This document shows, one piece after another, positions 7,129 through 14,452 of a stretch of 15,688 nt of DNA. Location of the stretch: NCBI GenBank assembly GCA_964645155.1, contig CAZYBG010000074.1, positions 1 through 15,688 of the forward strand, written 5' to 3'. The notes under the pieces were generated by a model that was not told the origin of the DNA, did no database searches, and saw nothing but the letters and a program-made list of their open reading frames with translations. The stretch is from CAZYBG01 sp964645155 (lineage in GTDB: Bacteria > Pseudomonadota > Alphaproteobacteria > Rhodobacterales > Rhodobacteraceae). Each line of letters starts with the position of its first letter. The stretch's first letter is position 1. Made by a program: the position numbers and the translations under genes.

Positions 7129-7949
7129 ACGGGGATCACGCGGGTGGCCGCGCCCTCGCGGCGGAACATCGTGCCGCGGTGCAGCCACACGACGATCACC
7201 GCCGCCGCGACGAAGAAGACCGTGTCATGCGGCTGCGCGTCGGGCCAGAGCGGGTTGTTGAGCTGGAAATGGAACAGCGCGGCCAGCAGGATGGAACCGC
7301 GCGAGCTGTTGAACAGCGGCGCGAGGATCACGCTGACCGCGACCGAGCCGATCACGAACGGCATCAGACCCCAGGCGCTCTGCGGCGTTCCCGAGACGAA
7401 GAAGGCCGGCAGGTGCCAGAGGCCCCAGACCAGGCCGAGGACGAGGCCCGCCCAGATCGGTGCCAGCCGGCGCTGCAGGAGCGGCAGCATCACCCCGCGC
7501 CAGCCGAACTCCTCGACCGGGCCGAGAAACAGCATGAAGAGCATCGCGCCAAGCGCGGCACCGGGGCCGTCGAACGGCACCGAAAGTGGCAGCAGGTTGC
7601 CCTTCACGGCAGAGCCGAGGAGGTAGATCGCCGGGATGCCGACGACAAGGAAGGCGGCCCATCCGGGGCTGCAGCGCCAGAGCAGGAGCCGCGAGAGGAA
7701 CCGCCCGACGCCCCGCGGGCCGCCGGCACGCAGGACGACGAGGATGGCCGCGATTGCCGGCGCATAGACCGCAAGGATGAAGAGCGGATGGTGACCGCTC
7801 GGCGGACCGAGCGTCGCGGTGATCGCATCGGGAAAGGCGAGGAACGCGCCGATCAGGCCCCAAGCGAGGCCGAAGGCGACGAGCATGTAAGGCCCGAGGG
7901 CCCCTTCGGGAACATCGGCGGGGGCGGCACTGCGGGTCGCGGCGGTCAC
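7125..7949 (-). CDS. CPBP family intramembrane glutamic endopeptidase (CAAX protease-like)
   Basis: A multi-pass inner-membrane protein of the CPBP/Rce1-like family. With the GTG start chosen here it has 274 residues and about eight hydrophobic segments. The active-site motif is VEEFGWRG (145-152; EE and R are the EExxxR motif). Then come WGLWHLPAFF (175-184, with the second-motif His179) and FHFQLNN (226-232, with His227 and Asn231). All four conserved motif elements are present, so it is probably an active glutamate-type protease; bacterial substrates are mostly unknown. I prefer GTG 7949 because GGGAGG (complement of 7955-7960) lies five bases upstream. An in-frame ATG at 7979 would add ten residues but has only a poorly placed GAGG. 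The gene lies 75 bases downstream of holC on the same strand and is probably read through from pepA-holC. It converges on the aspartic protease gene. Confidence 0.88.
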   Translation of the reverse strand: MTAATRSAAPADVPEGALGPYMLVAFGLAWGLIGAFLAFPDAITATLGPPSGHHPLFILAVYAPAIAAILVVLRAGGPRGVGRFLSRLLLWRCSPGWAAFLVVGIPAIYLLGSAVKGNLLPLSVPFDGPGAALGAMLFMLFLGPVEEFGWRGVMLPLLQRRLAPIWAGLVLGLVWGLWHLPAFFVSGTPQSAWGLMPFVIGSVAVSVILAPLFNSSRGSILLAALFHFQLNNPLWPDAQPHDTVFFVAAAVIVVWLHRGTMFRREGAATRVIPV

Positions 7950-7954
7950 GGCAG

Positions 7955-7960
7955 CCTCCC
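7955..7960 (-). promoter_or_regulatory. Ribosome binding site that decides the CPBP start
   Basis: GGGAGG on the minus strand stands five bases before GTG 7949 and is the best Shine-Dalgarno in this gap. Its G-rich part lies in one arm of a perfect 7-base inverted repeat (7958-7964 with 7987-7993). Confidence 0.55.
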
Positions 7961-8024
7961 ATCGCTGACCCGACACCATGCCTCGCCGATGGGTGGGCTC
8001 GCATTGATCGGGCTCAAGCCGCCT

Positions 8025-8483
8025 TCAGGCTTCGGCGGTCTTCACCCAGCGACCCGATTCCTCGCTCCAGTACGCCGCCGCGACGCCGGCGGCGGTCAGC
8101 GTGCGCCACTGGCCGCGCGCGGCCTCGACGGCCGCCGCATCGGCGCCGTCGAAGAGGATGCAGGTGCGCTCGAGCGCGCGCACCTCGTCAGGCGCGACCG
8201 TGGCGCCATCGACCGCCATCATGCACGCCGCGCCGTTCGGCGCCGCCGCGCCGGTCGTCAGCAGCACGGGCTGCAGCGCGTCATGCGGGCCGCCGGCCAG
8301 GCCATGCGGCAGGAACTGCTCGTCGGGGCCGAGCCAGAGCCGCTGGTCGAGCCAGTCGAGCCGTGCCGGATCGGTGCCGCGCACGACGACCCGCCAGCCC
8401 TGCGCAAGCGCCCGGTCGAGGAGCGTCGGCAGCGCCGCCTCGACCGGCTGGCGCGTCAGGTGGTAGAACCAGGCGGCGCCCAT
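8025..8483 (-). CDS. holC: DNA polymerase III chi subunit
   Basis: HolC is the chi accessory subunit of the replicative polymerase clamp loader; in E. coli it pairs with psi and contacts single-strand binding protein. The 152-residue product starts MGAAWFYHLTRQPVE, the usual opening with the FYHL segment. It continues with DQRLWLGPDEQFLPHG at about 46-61, then a DALQPVLLTTG segment at about 68-78, and ends with the ERTCILFDGAD and AARGQWR segments at about 105-127. Length and motif order fit the family. ATG 8483 is 11 bases after the pepA stop. The frame is open far upstream through the pepA region, but that part is antisense-phase noise relative to pepA. The pepA-holC pairing is common in proteobacteria and supports the call. 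No strong Shine-Dalgarno is visible (GGCGGGG only), which suggests coupling to pepA translation. Confidence 0.93.
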   Translation of the reverse strand: MGAAWFYHLTRQPVEAALPTLLDRALAQGWRVVVRGTDPARLDWLDQRLWLGPDEQFLPHGLAGGPHDALQPVLLTTGAAAPNGAACMMAVDGATVAPDEVRALERTCILFDGADAAAVEAARGQWRTLTAAGVAAAYWSEESGRWVKTAEA

Positions 8484-8494
8484 CGCCCCGCCGG

Positions 8495-9967
8495 TCAGCG
8501 TTCGAACATGTCGCGGACCAGCCGGTCGAGCGCGCGGACGCCCCAGCCGGTCGCGCCCTTCGGCGCGAGATCGCCATCCTTGGACAGCAGCGTGACCCCG
8601 GCGATGTCGAGGTGCAGCCAGCGCGTCTCGGGCTTCACGAAGCGGCCGAGGAACTGCGCCGCGGTGATCGCGCCGGCCGGCCGGCCGCCGACGTTCTTCA
8701 TGTCGGCCAGGTGCGACTTCAGCTCCTTGTCGTAGCCCGGGCCCATCGGCATCCGCCAGGCGCCCTCGCCCTCCGCCTCGGCCGCCTTGAGGAACGCCGC
8801 CGCTAGGCCGTCGTCGTTGGCGAAGACGCCGGCGTTCTCGTGGCCGAGGGCGATGACCATCGCGCCGGTCAGCGTGGCGAGGTCGATCATCCCCGCCGGC
8901 TCGAACCGGTCCTGCGCGTACCACATCACGTCGGCCAGCACGAGGCGGCCCTCGGCATCGGTGTTGATGACCTCGATCGTGTCGCCCTTCATCGAGCGCA
9001 CGATGTCGCCGGGGCGCTGCGCGCGCCCGTCCGGCATGTTCTCGACCAGGCCGACGAGGCCGACGACGTTGGCCCGGGCCCGGCGCAGCGCCAGCGTGCG
9101 CATCACCCCGGCGACGACACCGGCGCCGCCCATGTCCATCGTCATCTCCTCCATGCCCTGCGCGGGCTTGATCGAGATGCCGCCGGTGTCGAAGACGACG
9201 CCCTTGCCGCAGAGGACGAGCGGCTTCTCGCCCTTGCGGCCGCCCTGCCACTGCATCACCACGACCTTCGAGGGGCTCTCCGAGCCCTGTCCCACCGCCA
9301 GCAGCGCGCGCATCCCGAGCGCCCGGAGCGCGTCCTCCTCGAGGATCTCGACCTCGAGCCCGAGTTCGCCCATCGCGGCGAGGCGCGCGGCGAAGTCGGT
9401 GGTGGTGAGCACGTTGGCCGGCTCGCTCACCAGGTCGCGGGTGAAGTAGATGCCTTCGGCCAGCGCCGCCATCGGCGCCGCCTCGCGCGCGGCGACCTCG
9501 GGCCGGGCCACCTGGAAGATGACCGGGCCGGGCACGGGGTCGTCGTCCGGGGTCAGGTGATCGGTGAAGCGGTAGGCGCGCAGCGCCAGCCCGAAGGCGA
9601 TCTCGGGCACCCGCGCGAGGCTGCCCGCCAGCACCAGAAGCGCCGCGGAACCGCGCGCCCTGCCGATCGCGGCGCCCGCGCGGCGCGCATCGGCGACCGA
9701 GGGCCGGCGGCCGAGGCGCACGACCTGCACCGCCTCGGCGATCATCCCCGAGGGCCAGGCGAGATCGGCGGCCTCGCCCTCCTTCAGCTTCGAGAACGCC
9801 GCGCTTGCCGCGAAGCGTTCCAGCGCGCCGCGCATCAGCCTGTTGAGCCGCCGCCCGGCCTGGTCGAGCGTGCCCTTGCCCGACACGAAGACGGCGATGC
9901 GGCCGGCGAAGGTGGCCGCCGCATCAAGGTCGACGGGCTGGAAATCGATGGCGGGCGGCTGGGTCAT
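8495..9967 (-). CDS. pepA: Leucyl aminopeptidase, M17 family
   Basis: PepA is a cytoplasmic hexameric, two-metal aminopeptidase that removes N-terminal residues from peptides. The 490-residue product has the expected two-domain layout: a variable N-terminal domain to about 165 and a catalytic domain after it. All expected active-site residues are present when aligned to E. coli PepA with an offset of 15: metal ligands Lys255, Asp260, Asp278, Asp337 and Glu339, and catalytic Lys267 and Arg341. The M17 signature NTDAEGRL is at 335-342. The start ATG at 9967 has GAGGAG (complement of 9974-9979) six bases upstream. In E. coli PepA is also a DNA-binding site-specific recombination accessory protein; whether this one binds DNA cannot be seen. 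It heads the pepA-holC-CPBP unit and is divergent from lptF. Confidence 0.97.
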   Translation of the reverse strand: MTQPPAIDFQPVDLDAAATFAGRIAVFVSGKGTLDQAGRRLNRLMRGALERFAASAAFSKLKEGEAADLAWPSGMIAEAVQVVRLGRRPSVADARRAGAAIGRARGSAALLVLAGSLARVPEIAFGLALRAYRFTDHLTPDDDPVPGPVIFQVARPEVAAREAAPMAALAEGIYFTRDLVSEPANVLTTTDFAARLAAMGELGLEVEILEEDALRALGMRALLAVGQGSESPSKVVVMQWQGGRKGEKPLVLCGKGVVFDTGGISIKPAQGMEEMTMDMGGAGVVAGVMRTLALRRARANVVGLVGLVENMPDGRAQRPGDIVRSMKGDTIEVINTDAEGRLVLADVMWYAQDRFEPAGMIDLATLTGAMVIALGHENAGVFANDDGLAAAFLKAAEAEGEGAWRMPMGPGYDKELKSHLADMKNVGGRPAGAITAAQFLGRFVKPETRWLHLDIAGVTLLSKDGDLAPKGATGWGVRALDRLVRDMFER

Positions 9968-9994
9968 CGGCAGCTCCTCGGGCGGCGCCGGCGG

Positions 9995-10023
9995 ACCCTA
10001 GCCCGCACCGCCCGGATTGGCCA
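9995..10023 (-). promoter_or_regulatory. Candidate pepA promoter (TGGCCA-N17-TAGGGT)
   Basis: On the minus strand TGGCCA (complement of 10018-10023), a 17-base spacer and TAGGGT (complement of 9995-10000) stand upstream of pepA. A start near 9988 gives a leader of about 20 bases that includes the GAGGAG. The -10 hexamer is identical to that of the divergent lptF candidate. Confidence 0.4.
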
Positions 10024-10031
10024 GATAGCAG

Positions 10032-10060
10032 TTTCCACCCCCCGGCATCTGGTCTAGGGT
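10032..10060 (+). promoter_or_regulatory. Candidate lptF promoter (TTTCCA-N17-TAGGGT)
   Basis: TTTCCA (10032-10037), a 17-base spacer and TAGGGT (10055-10060) precede the lptF GTG by 35 bases. Four of six bases match the -35 consensus, and only three of six the -10. The same architecture occurs before ndk and pepA, and the expected start near 10067 gives a leader of about 29 bases. Confidence 0.4.
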
Positions 10061-10095
10061 CGCGCTGCTTTCAGGCACCCGGGCCGGGGAAGACC

Positions 10096-11226
10096 GTGGC
10101 GAGATTCGATCGATACTTCCTGTCGCAGCTGCTCACGCTGTTCGGCTTCTTCTCCCTCGTCCTGGTCGGCGTCTACTGGATCAACCGGGCGGTGGCGCTG
10201 TTCGACCAGATCATCGCCGACGGCCAGTCGGCCGGCGTCTTCCTCGAGCTGACGGTGCTGACGCTGCCGAACGTGATCCGCCTGGTGCTGCCGATCTCGG
10301 CCTTCGTCGCGTCGGTCTACGTGGCCAACCGGCTGATCGCGGAAAGCGAGATGGTGGTGATGCAGTCGTCGGGCTTCGGGCCGTTCCGGCTGGCGCGCGG
10401 TCCGATCGTCTTCGGACTGATCGTGACCCTGCTCCTCGCGGTGCTGCAGCACTGGCTGGTCCCGGCGAGCCGCGCCGAGCTGAGCGAGCGGCGGGGCGAG
10501 CTGGCCGAGAACGTGACCGCGCGCTTCCTCGTCGAGGGCCGGTTCATGCACCCTGCCGACGGCCTGACGATCTACATCCGCGAGATCACAGAGGCGGGCG
10601 AGCTTCGCGGCGTGTTCCTGTCCGACAGCCGGCGGCCCGGCGCGCGGACCATCTACACCGCCACGAGCGCGCTTCTGGTGCGGACCGAGACCGGGCCGAA
10701 GCTCGTCATGGTCGAGGGGCTGGCGCAGACGCTCGATCCGCAGACCGGGCGGCTTGCCACCACGCGGTTCTCCGATTTCGCCTACGACCTCGCCGACCTG
10801 ATCGCCGGCGCGCGGGCGGCCCGCGCCGATCCGCGCGAGCTGCCGACCGCGACGCTGCTCTTTCCCGACGCGGCCGTGCTCGCTGTCACCGGCCGGCCCC
10901 GCTCGGTCCTGCTCTACGAGGCGCATTCGCGCTTCGCGCAGCCGTTCTTCGGTCTCGCCGGGGCGCTCATCGGCTTTGCCGCGCTGCTCGCGGGCGGCTT
11001 CAGCCGGTTCGGGCTCTGGCGCCAGGTGGCGCTCGCCATCGCGCTGCTGATCGCGGTGCAGCTTCTCGACAACCTGGTGGCCGACCTCGCGCTCGGCGAC
11101 ACCGCGATGCTGCCCGCCGTCTACCTGCCGCCACTCTTCGGGATCGGCGCGGCGGCGGCGCTGCTGGTCTGGGCCGGCCGCAAGCGGCGGCGGCCGCGCG
11201 GCGGCCCTGCCGGGGTGCCGGCATGA
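10096..11226 (+). CDS. lptF: LPS export ABC transporter permease LptF
   Basis: LptF pairs with LptG in the inner membrane and, with the LptB ATPase, extracts lipopolysaccharide and pushes it onto the periplasmic bridge. The 376-residue protein has the family plan: three membrane segments (about 10-30, 54-77, 103-122), a periplasmic beta-jellyroll domain (about 125-265) and three more segments (about 282-300, 308-327, 341-360). The segment ESEMVVMQSSG (83-93) matches the coupling helix that docks in LptB. An Arg/Lys-rich tail (GRKRRRPRGG) ends the protein. The start is GTG 10096 with GGGGA (10086-10090) five bases upstream; the opening MARFDRYFLSQ fits the family. The stop overlaps the lptG ATG as ATGA, so the two permeases are probably translationally coupled. 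lptB is not in this window. Confidence 0.95.
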   Translation: MARFDRYFLSQLLTLFGFFSLVLVGVYWINRAVALFDQIIADGQSAGVFLELTVLTLPNVIRLVLPISAFVASVYVANRLIAESEMVVMQSSGFGPFRLARGPIVFGLIVTLLLAVLQHWLVPASRAELSERRGELAENVTARFLVEGRFMHPADGLTIYIREITEAGELRGVFLSDSRRPGARTIYTATSALLVRTETGPKLVMVEGLAQTLDPQTGRLATTRFSDFAYDLADLIAGARAARADPRELPTATLLFPDAAVLAVTGRPRSVLLYEAHSRFAQPFFGLAGALIGFAALLAGGFSRFGLWRQVALAIALLIAVQLLDNLVADLALGDTAMLPAVYLPPLFGIGAAAALLVWAGRKRRRPRGGPAGVPA

Positions 11227-12320
11227 CGCTCGACAAGTACTTCGCGCGGCGCTTCCTGCGTGCCTTCCTGATGGTGTTCGGCGCCTTCCTGGGCTTCCTT
11301 CTCCTGCTCGAGGTCGTCGAGCAGATCCGGCGCTTCGATACCTCCTCGCTCGGCCTGCCGGAGGCGTTCCAGCTGGCGCTGCTCGCCGCGCCCGAGACGC
11401 TCTACCGCATCCTGCCGCTGATCGTGCTGCTGTCCGGCCTCGTCCTCTGCCTCGGCCTCGCGCGGTCGAGCGAGCTGGTCATCGCCCGCGCCGCCGGACG
11501 CTCGGCGCTCGTCAGCCTGACCGGCCCGATCGTCGCGACACTGCTGCTCGGCGCGGTCGCGGTCGCCGTGTTCAACCCGATCGTCGCCGCGACCATGCTG
11601 CGCTACGAGGAGACGGCGGCGCGCTATGCCGGCGCCGAGGCCAGCGTGCTGTCGGTCACCGGCGAGGGCCTCTGGCTCCGCCAGGGCGGCGCCGAGGGCC
11701 AGACCGTGATCCGCGCCGCCCGCGCATCGCGCGACGGCACGCGGTTCTACGACGTGTCGTTCCTGACCTACGGCCCCGCCGGCGCGCCGGTGCGCCGGAT
11801 CGAGGCGGCCGAGGCCGCGCTGGTGCCCGGCGCGTGGGAGATCACCGAGGCAAAGGAATGGCCGCTCGCCGGCGTGCCGAACCCCGAACAGGCGGCGGTG
11901 CGCCACCCGGCGCTGACGCTGCCCTCCGACCTCACGCTCGACGGCATCCGCGACAGCTTCGGCACGCCGTCCTCGGTGCCGATCTGGCAGCTCGGCGGCT
12001 TCATCCGGCAGCTCGAGGCCGCCGGATTCTCGGCGGTCAGCCACCGGGTCTGGCTGCAGATGGAACTGGCGCAGCCGCTGTTCCTCGTCGCCATGCTGCT
12101 GATCGCCGCCGGCTTCGCGATGCGCCATACCCGGCTGGGCCGGATCGGTCAGATGGTACTCCTCGCGCTGCTCCTCGGCTTCGCGCTCTACTTCATGCGC
12201 AACCTCGCGCAGGTGCTGGGCGACAGCGGGCAGATCCCGCCCGCGCTGGCGGCGTGGAGCCCGCCGGTCGCCGGCATCCTCGCCGCGCTCGGCCTGCTGC
12301 TGCACCTGGAGGACGGATGA
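11223..12320 (+). CDS. lptG: LPS export ABC transporter permease LptG
   Basis: The 365-residue partner of LptF opens with MTLDKYFARRFLRAFL, the typical LptG N-terminus, followed by membrane segments at about 16-34, 62-80 and 98-118. The coupling-helix segment RSSELVIARAAG (81-92) is the counterpart of that in LptF and contacts LptB. The periplasmic jellyroll domain runs from about 125 to 270, and three further membrane segments (about 281-299, 309-327, 345-361) close the protein. LptG is the subunit that, with LptF, forms the lateral gate for LPS. The start ATG overlaps the lptF stop, and its own stop TGA overlaps the lptD ATG, so translation of the three genes is likely linked. No anomaly is seen in length or motifs. 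Confidence 0.95.
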   Translation: MTLDKYFARRFLRAFLMVFGAFLGFLLLLEVVEQIRRFDTSSLGLPEAFQLALLAAPETLYRILPLIVLLSGLVLCLGLARSSELVIARAAGRSALVSLTGPIVATLLLGAVAVAVFNPIVAATMLRYEETAARYAGAEASVLSVTGEGLWLRQGGAEGQTVIRAARASRDGTRFYDVSFLTYGPAGAPVRRIEAAEAALVPGAWEITEAKEWPLAGVPNPEQAAVRHPALTLPSDLTLDGIRDSFGTPSSVPIWQLGGFIRQLEAAGFSAVSHRVWLQMELAQPLFLVAMLLIAAGFAMRHTRLGRIGQMVLLALLLGFALYFMRNLAQVLGDSGQIPPALAAWSPPVAGILAALGLLLHLEDG

Positions 12321-14431
12321 GGCGGGTTCTCGCCGCGCTTGCCGTCCTGCTCGCGCTCGGCCTGCCGCTGCGCGCGCAGGAAGCGGCGGTGCTGCTGGCC
12401 GATACGGTGCGGATCAACGCCGACACGACGCTGATCGCCGAAGGCAATGTCGAGGTGTTCTACGAGGGCGCGCGCCTGCGCGCCTCGCGGATCGTCTACG
12501 ACGGCGCGGCCGACCGGCTGACGATCGAGGGGCCGATCACGCTGACCGACGCGGCCGGCGTCGCGATCTTCGCCGACCAGGCGGCCCTGTCGAGCGACCT
12601 GCAGGACGGTCTCCTGACTTCGGCGCGCCTCGTCCTCGACCAGCAGCTGCAGCTCGCCGCGGCCGAGATCGCCCGGGTCGGCGGCCGCTACACCGAGCTT
12701 TCCAAGGTCGTCGCGTCCTCGTGCCAGGTCTGCCCCGCCGCCCCGGTGCCGCTGTGGTCGATCCGCGCGCGGCGGGTGATCCACGACCAGGAGACGCGGC
12801 AGATCTACTTCGAGGGTGCGCAGTTCCGGATCGGCCGGGTGCCGGTGGCCTACATCCCCCGGCTGCGCTTTCCCGACCCGACGCTGGACCGGGCGACCGG
12901 CTTCCTGTTCCCGTCGGTGCGCACCACGAGCGAGCTCGGAACCGGGCTCAAGCTGCCGTACTTCGTCACGCTCGGGCCCTCGGCCGACGTCACCCTCACG
13001 CCCTATCTCTCGCCCCAGACCACGACGCTCGAGTTCCGCTACCGGCAGGCGTTCCGGCGCGGCGACATCACCTTCGAGGGCGCGGTGTCGCGCGACGACA
13101 TCATGCCGGACGAGACGCGCTACTACCTGTTCGGCAGCGGCAGCTTCGCGCTGCCGCGCGACTTCCGGCTCGCCTTCGGGCTGCAGGCCGTCTCCGACCC
13201 CGCCTATCTCCTCGACTACGACTATTCCGACGACGATCGCCTGGAAAGCGGCGTCACCGTGTCGCGGTACCGCCGGGACGAGGCGATCGAGGCGCGGGTG
13301 CTGCACTTCCGGTCGATCCGCGAGGGCGAGGATACCGCGACCCAGCCGACGCTGGTGGCCGAGACGCGCTACGAGCGGCGGCTCTCGCCCGCGGCCATCG
13401 GCGGCACGCTGACGCTCGGCTTCGGCACGCTCTCGACCTACCGCAACTCCGACCTCGACGGGCCCGGCCGCGATGTCGAGCGGGCCGAGGCGGTCGCCGC
13501 CTGGCAGCGAAGCGCCACCTTCGGCCCGGGCCTCCAGCTGACCGGCGAGGCGCGGCTGACGGCGCAGGCCCATGCCGTCTCCGACGACAGCGCCTTCGGC
13601 AACGGCGTGACGCGGGCGGTGCCCGAGGCGGGCGTGACGCTGCGGTGGCCGCTGATCCGCACCACCGGCACCGGCGTGACCCACCTGCTGGAGCCGGTGG
13701 CGATGCTGGCGATCGCGCCCGACAGCATCGAGGCCGCGCCGAACGAGGACAGCACGCTTGTCGAGTTCGACGAGGGCAACCTGCTGTCGCTCTCGCGCTA
13801 TCCTGGCAGCGACGCCTTCGAGGAGGGCGTGCGCCTCGCCCTCGGCGCGACCTGGACGCGCCACGACCCGCTCGGCTGGAGCATGGGCGTGACCGTGGGC
13901 CGGATCTTCCGGGCCGAGGCGGACGACCTGTTCGGCACCGGCACCGGCCTTGACGGCGACGCATCGGACTGGATGGCCGCGGTCAGCCTCGACCTGCCGC
14001 AGCGGATCGACCTGACCGCCCGCGCGCTTTTCGACGACAGCCTCGACACCTCCAAGGCCGAGGTCCGGCTGCACTATACCGGCACCCGGTTCGACGTCGA
14101 GACGAGCTTTCTCTACCTCGCGGCCAGCCCGTCCGAGGACCGGCCCGAACCGGCCGCGGAATGGACCGTCGGCGCCGGCTGGCGGATCGACCCCAACTGG
14201 ACCGGCCGCGCCAACTGGCGCTACGACATCGAGGCCGATCGCGCCGCCCGCGCCGGGCTCGGCTTCGCCTACCAGAACGAATGCATCCGCGTCGATCTTT
14301 CCCTCTCGCGTCGCTTCACGTCCTCGACTAGTGTGCGGCCGACCACCAGCGCGGGGCTCTCGGTCGAACTCGTGGGCTTCGGCAGCGGCATCGAAGGCGG
14401 CGCGCCCCGGCGCCGCTGCGTGAACTACTGA
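12317..14431 (+). CDS. lptD: LPS-assembly protein LptD (outer-membrane translocon)
   Basis: LptD is the outer-membrane beta barrel that, plugged by LptE, inserts lipopolysaccharide into the outer leaflet. The 704-residue product has a signal peptide (residues 1-20, RRVLAALAVLLALGLPLRA followed by Q). A periplasmic OstA/LptA-like domain follows (about 25-125: DTVRINADTTLIAEGNVEVF, then repeated beta strands). The rest is a long barrel ending in aromatic-alternating strands. It has just four cysteines: Cys136 and Cys139 as a CQVC pair near the periplasmic/barrel junction, and Cys656 and Cys701 near the C-terminus. Two N-terminal and two C-terminal cysteines recall the disulfide pairs of E. coli LptD. 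ATG 12317 overlaps the lptG stop and has GGAGG (12308-12312) four bases upstream. The same frame is open for 161 codons upstream inside lptG; that is not used. A surA-like gene follows after 21 bases. Confidence 0.93.
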   Translation: MRRVLAALAVLLALGLPLRAQEAAVLLADTVRINADTTLIAEGNVEVFYEGARLRASRIVYDGAADRLTIEGPITLTDAAGVAIFADQAALSSDLQDGLLTSARLVLDQQLQLAAAEIARVGGRYTELSKVVASSCQVCPAAPVPLWSIRARRVIHDQETRQIYFEGAQFRIGRVPVAYIPRLRFPDPTLDRATGFLFPSVRTTSELGTGLKLPYFVTLGPSADVTLTPYLSPQTTTLEFRYRQAFRRGDITFEGAVSRDDIMPDETRYYLFGSGSFALPRDFRLAFGLQAVSDPAYLLDYDYSDDDRLESGVTVSRYRRDEAIEARVLHFRSIREGEDTATQPTLVAETRYERRLSPAAIGGTLTLGFGTLSTYRNSDLDGPGRDVERAEAVAAWQRSATFGPGLQLTGEARLTAQAHAVSDDSAFGNGVTRAVPEAGVTLRWPLIRTTGTGVTHLLEPVAMLAIAPDSIEAAPNEDSTLVEFDEGNLLSLSRYPGSDAFEEGVRLALGATWTRHDPLGWSMGVTVGRIFRAEADDLFGTGTGLDGDASDWMAAVSLDLPQRIDLTARALFDDSLDTSKAEVRLHYTGTRFDVETSFLYLAASPSEDRPEPAAEWTVGAGWRIDPNWTGRANWRYDIEADRAARAGLGFAYQNECIRVDLSLSRRFTSSTSVRPTTSAGLSVELVGFGSGIEGGAPRRRCVNY

Positions 14432-14452
14432 GGCGCCCAAGGGACGGGCGGG

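Noticed and set aside
8019..8038. CCGCC / GGCGG hairpin at the end of holC as a terminator
   Set aside because: The stem is only five bases, overlaps the stop codon and lacks a T-tract; the CPBP gene downstream is probably read from the same transcript.
7179..8735. A 518-codon plus-strand frame opposite the CPBP protease, holC and part of pepA
   Set aside because: It is low in hydrophobic residues and dominated by R, E and A, and it lies antisense to three confidently identified genes.
12188..14440. A 750-codon minus-strand frame opposite lptD
   Set aside because: Composition is typical of antisense frames in GC-rich DNA (G, R, D, V, H heavy) and no start or ribosome binding site stands out.
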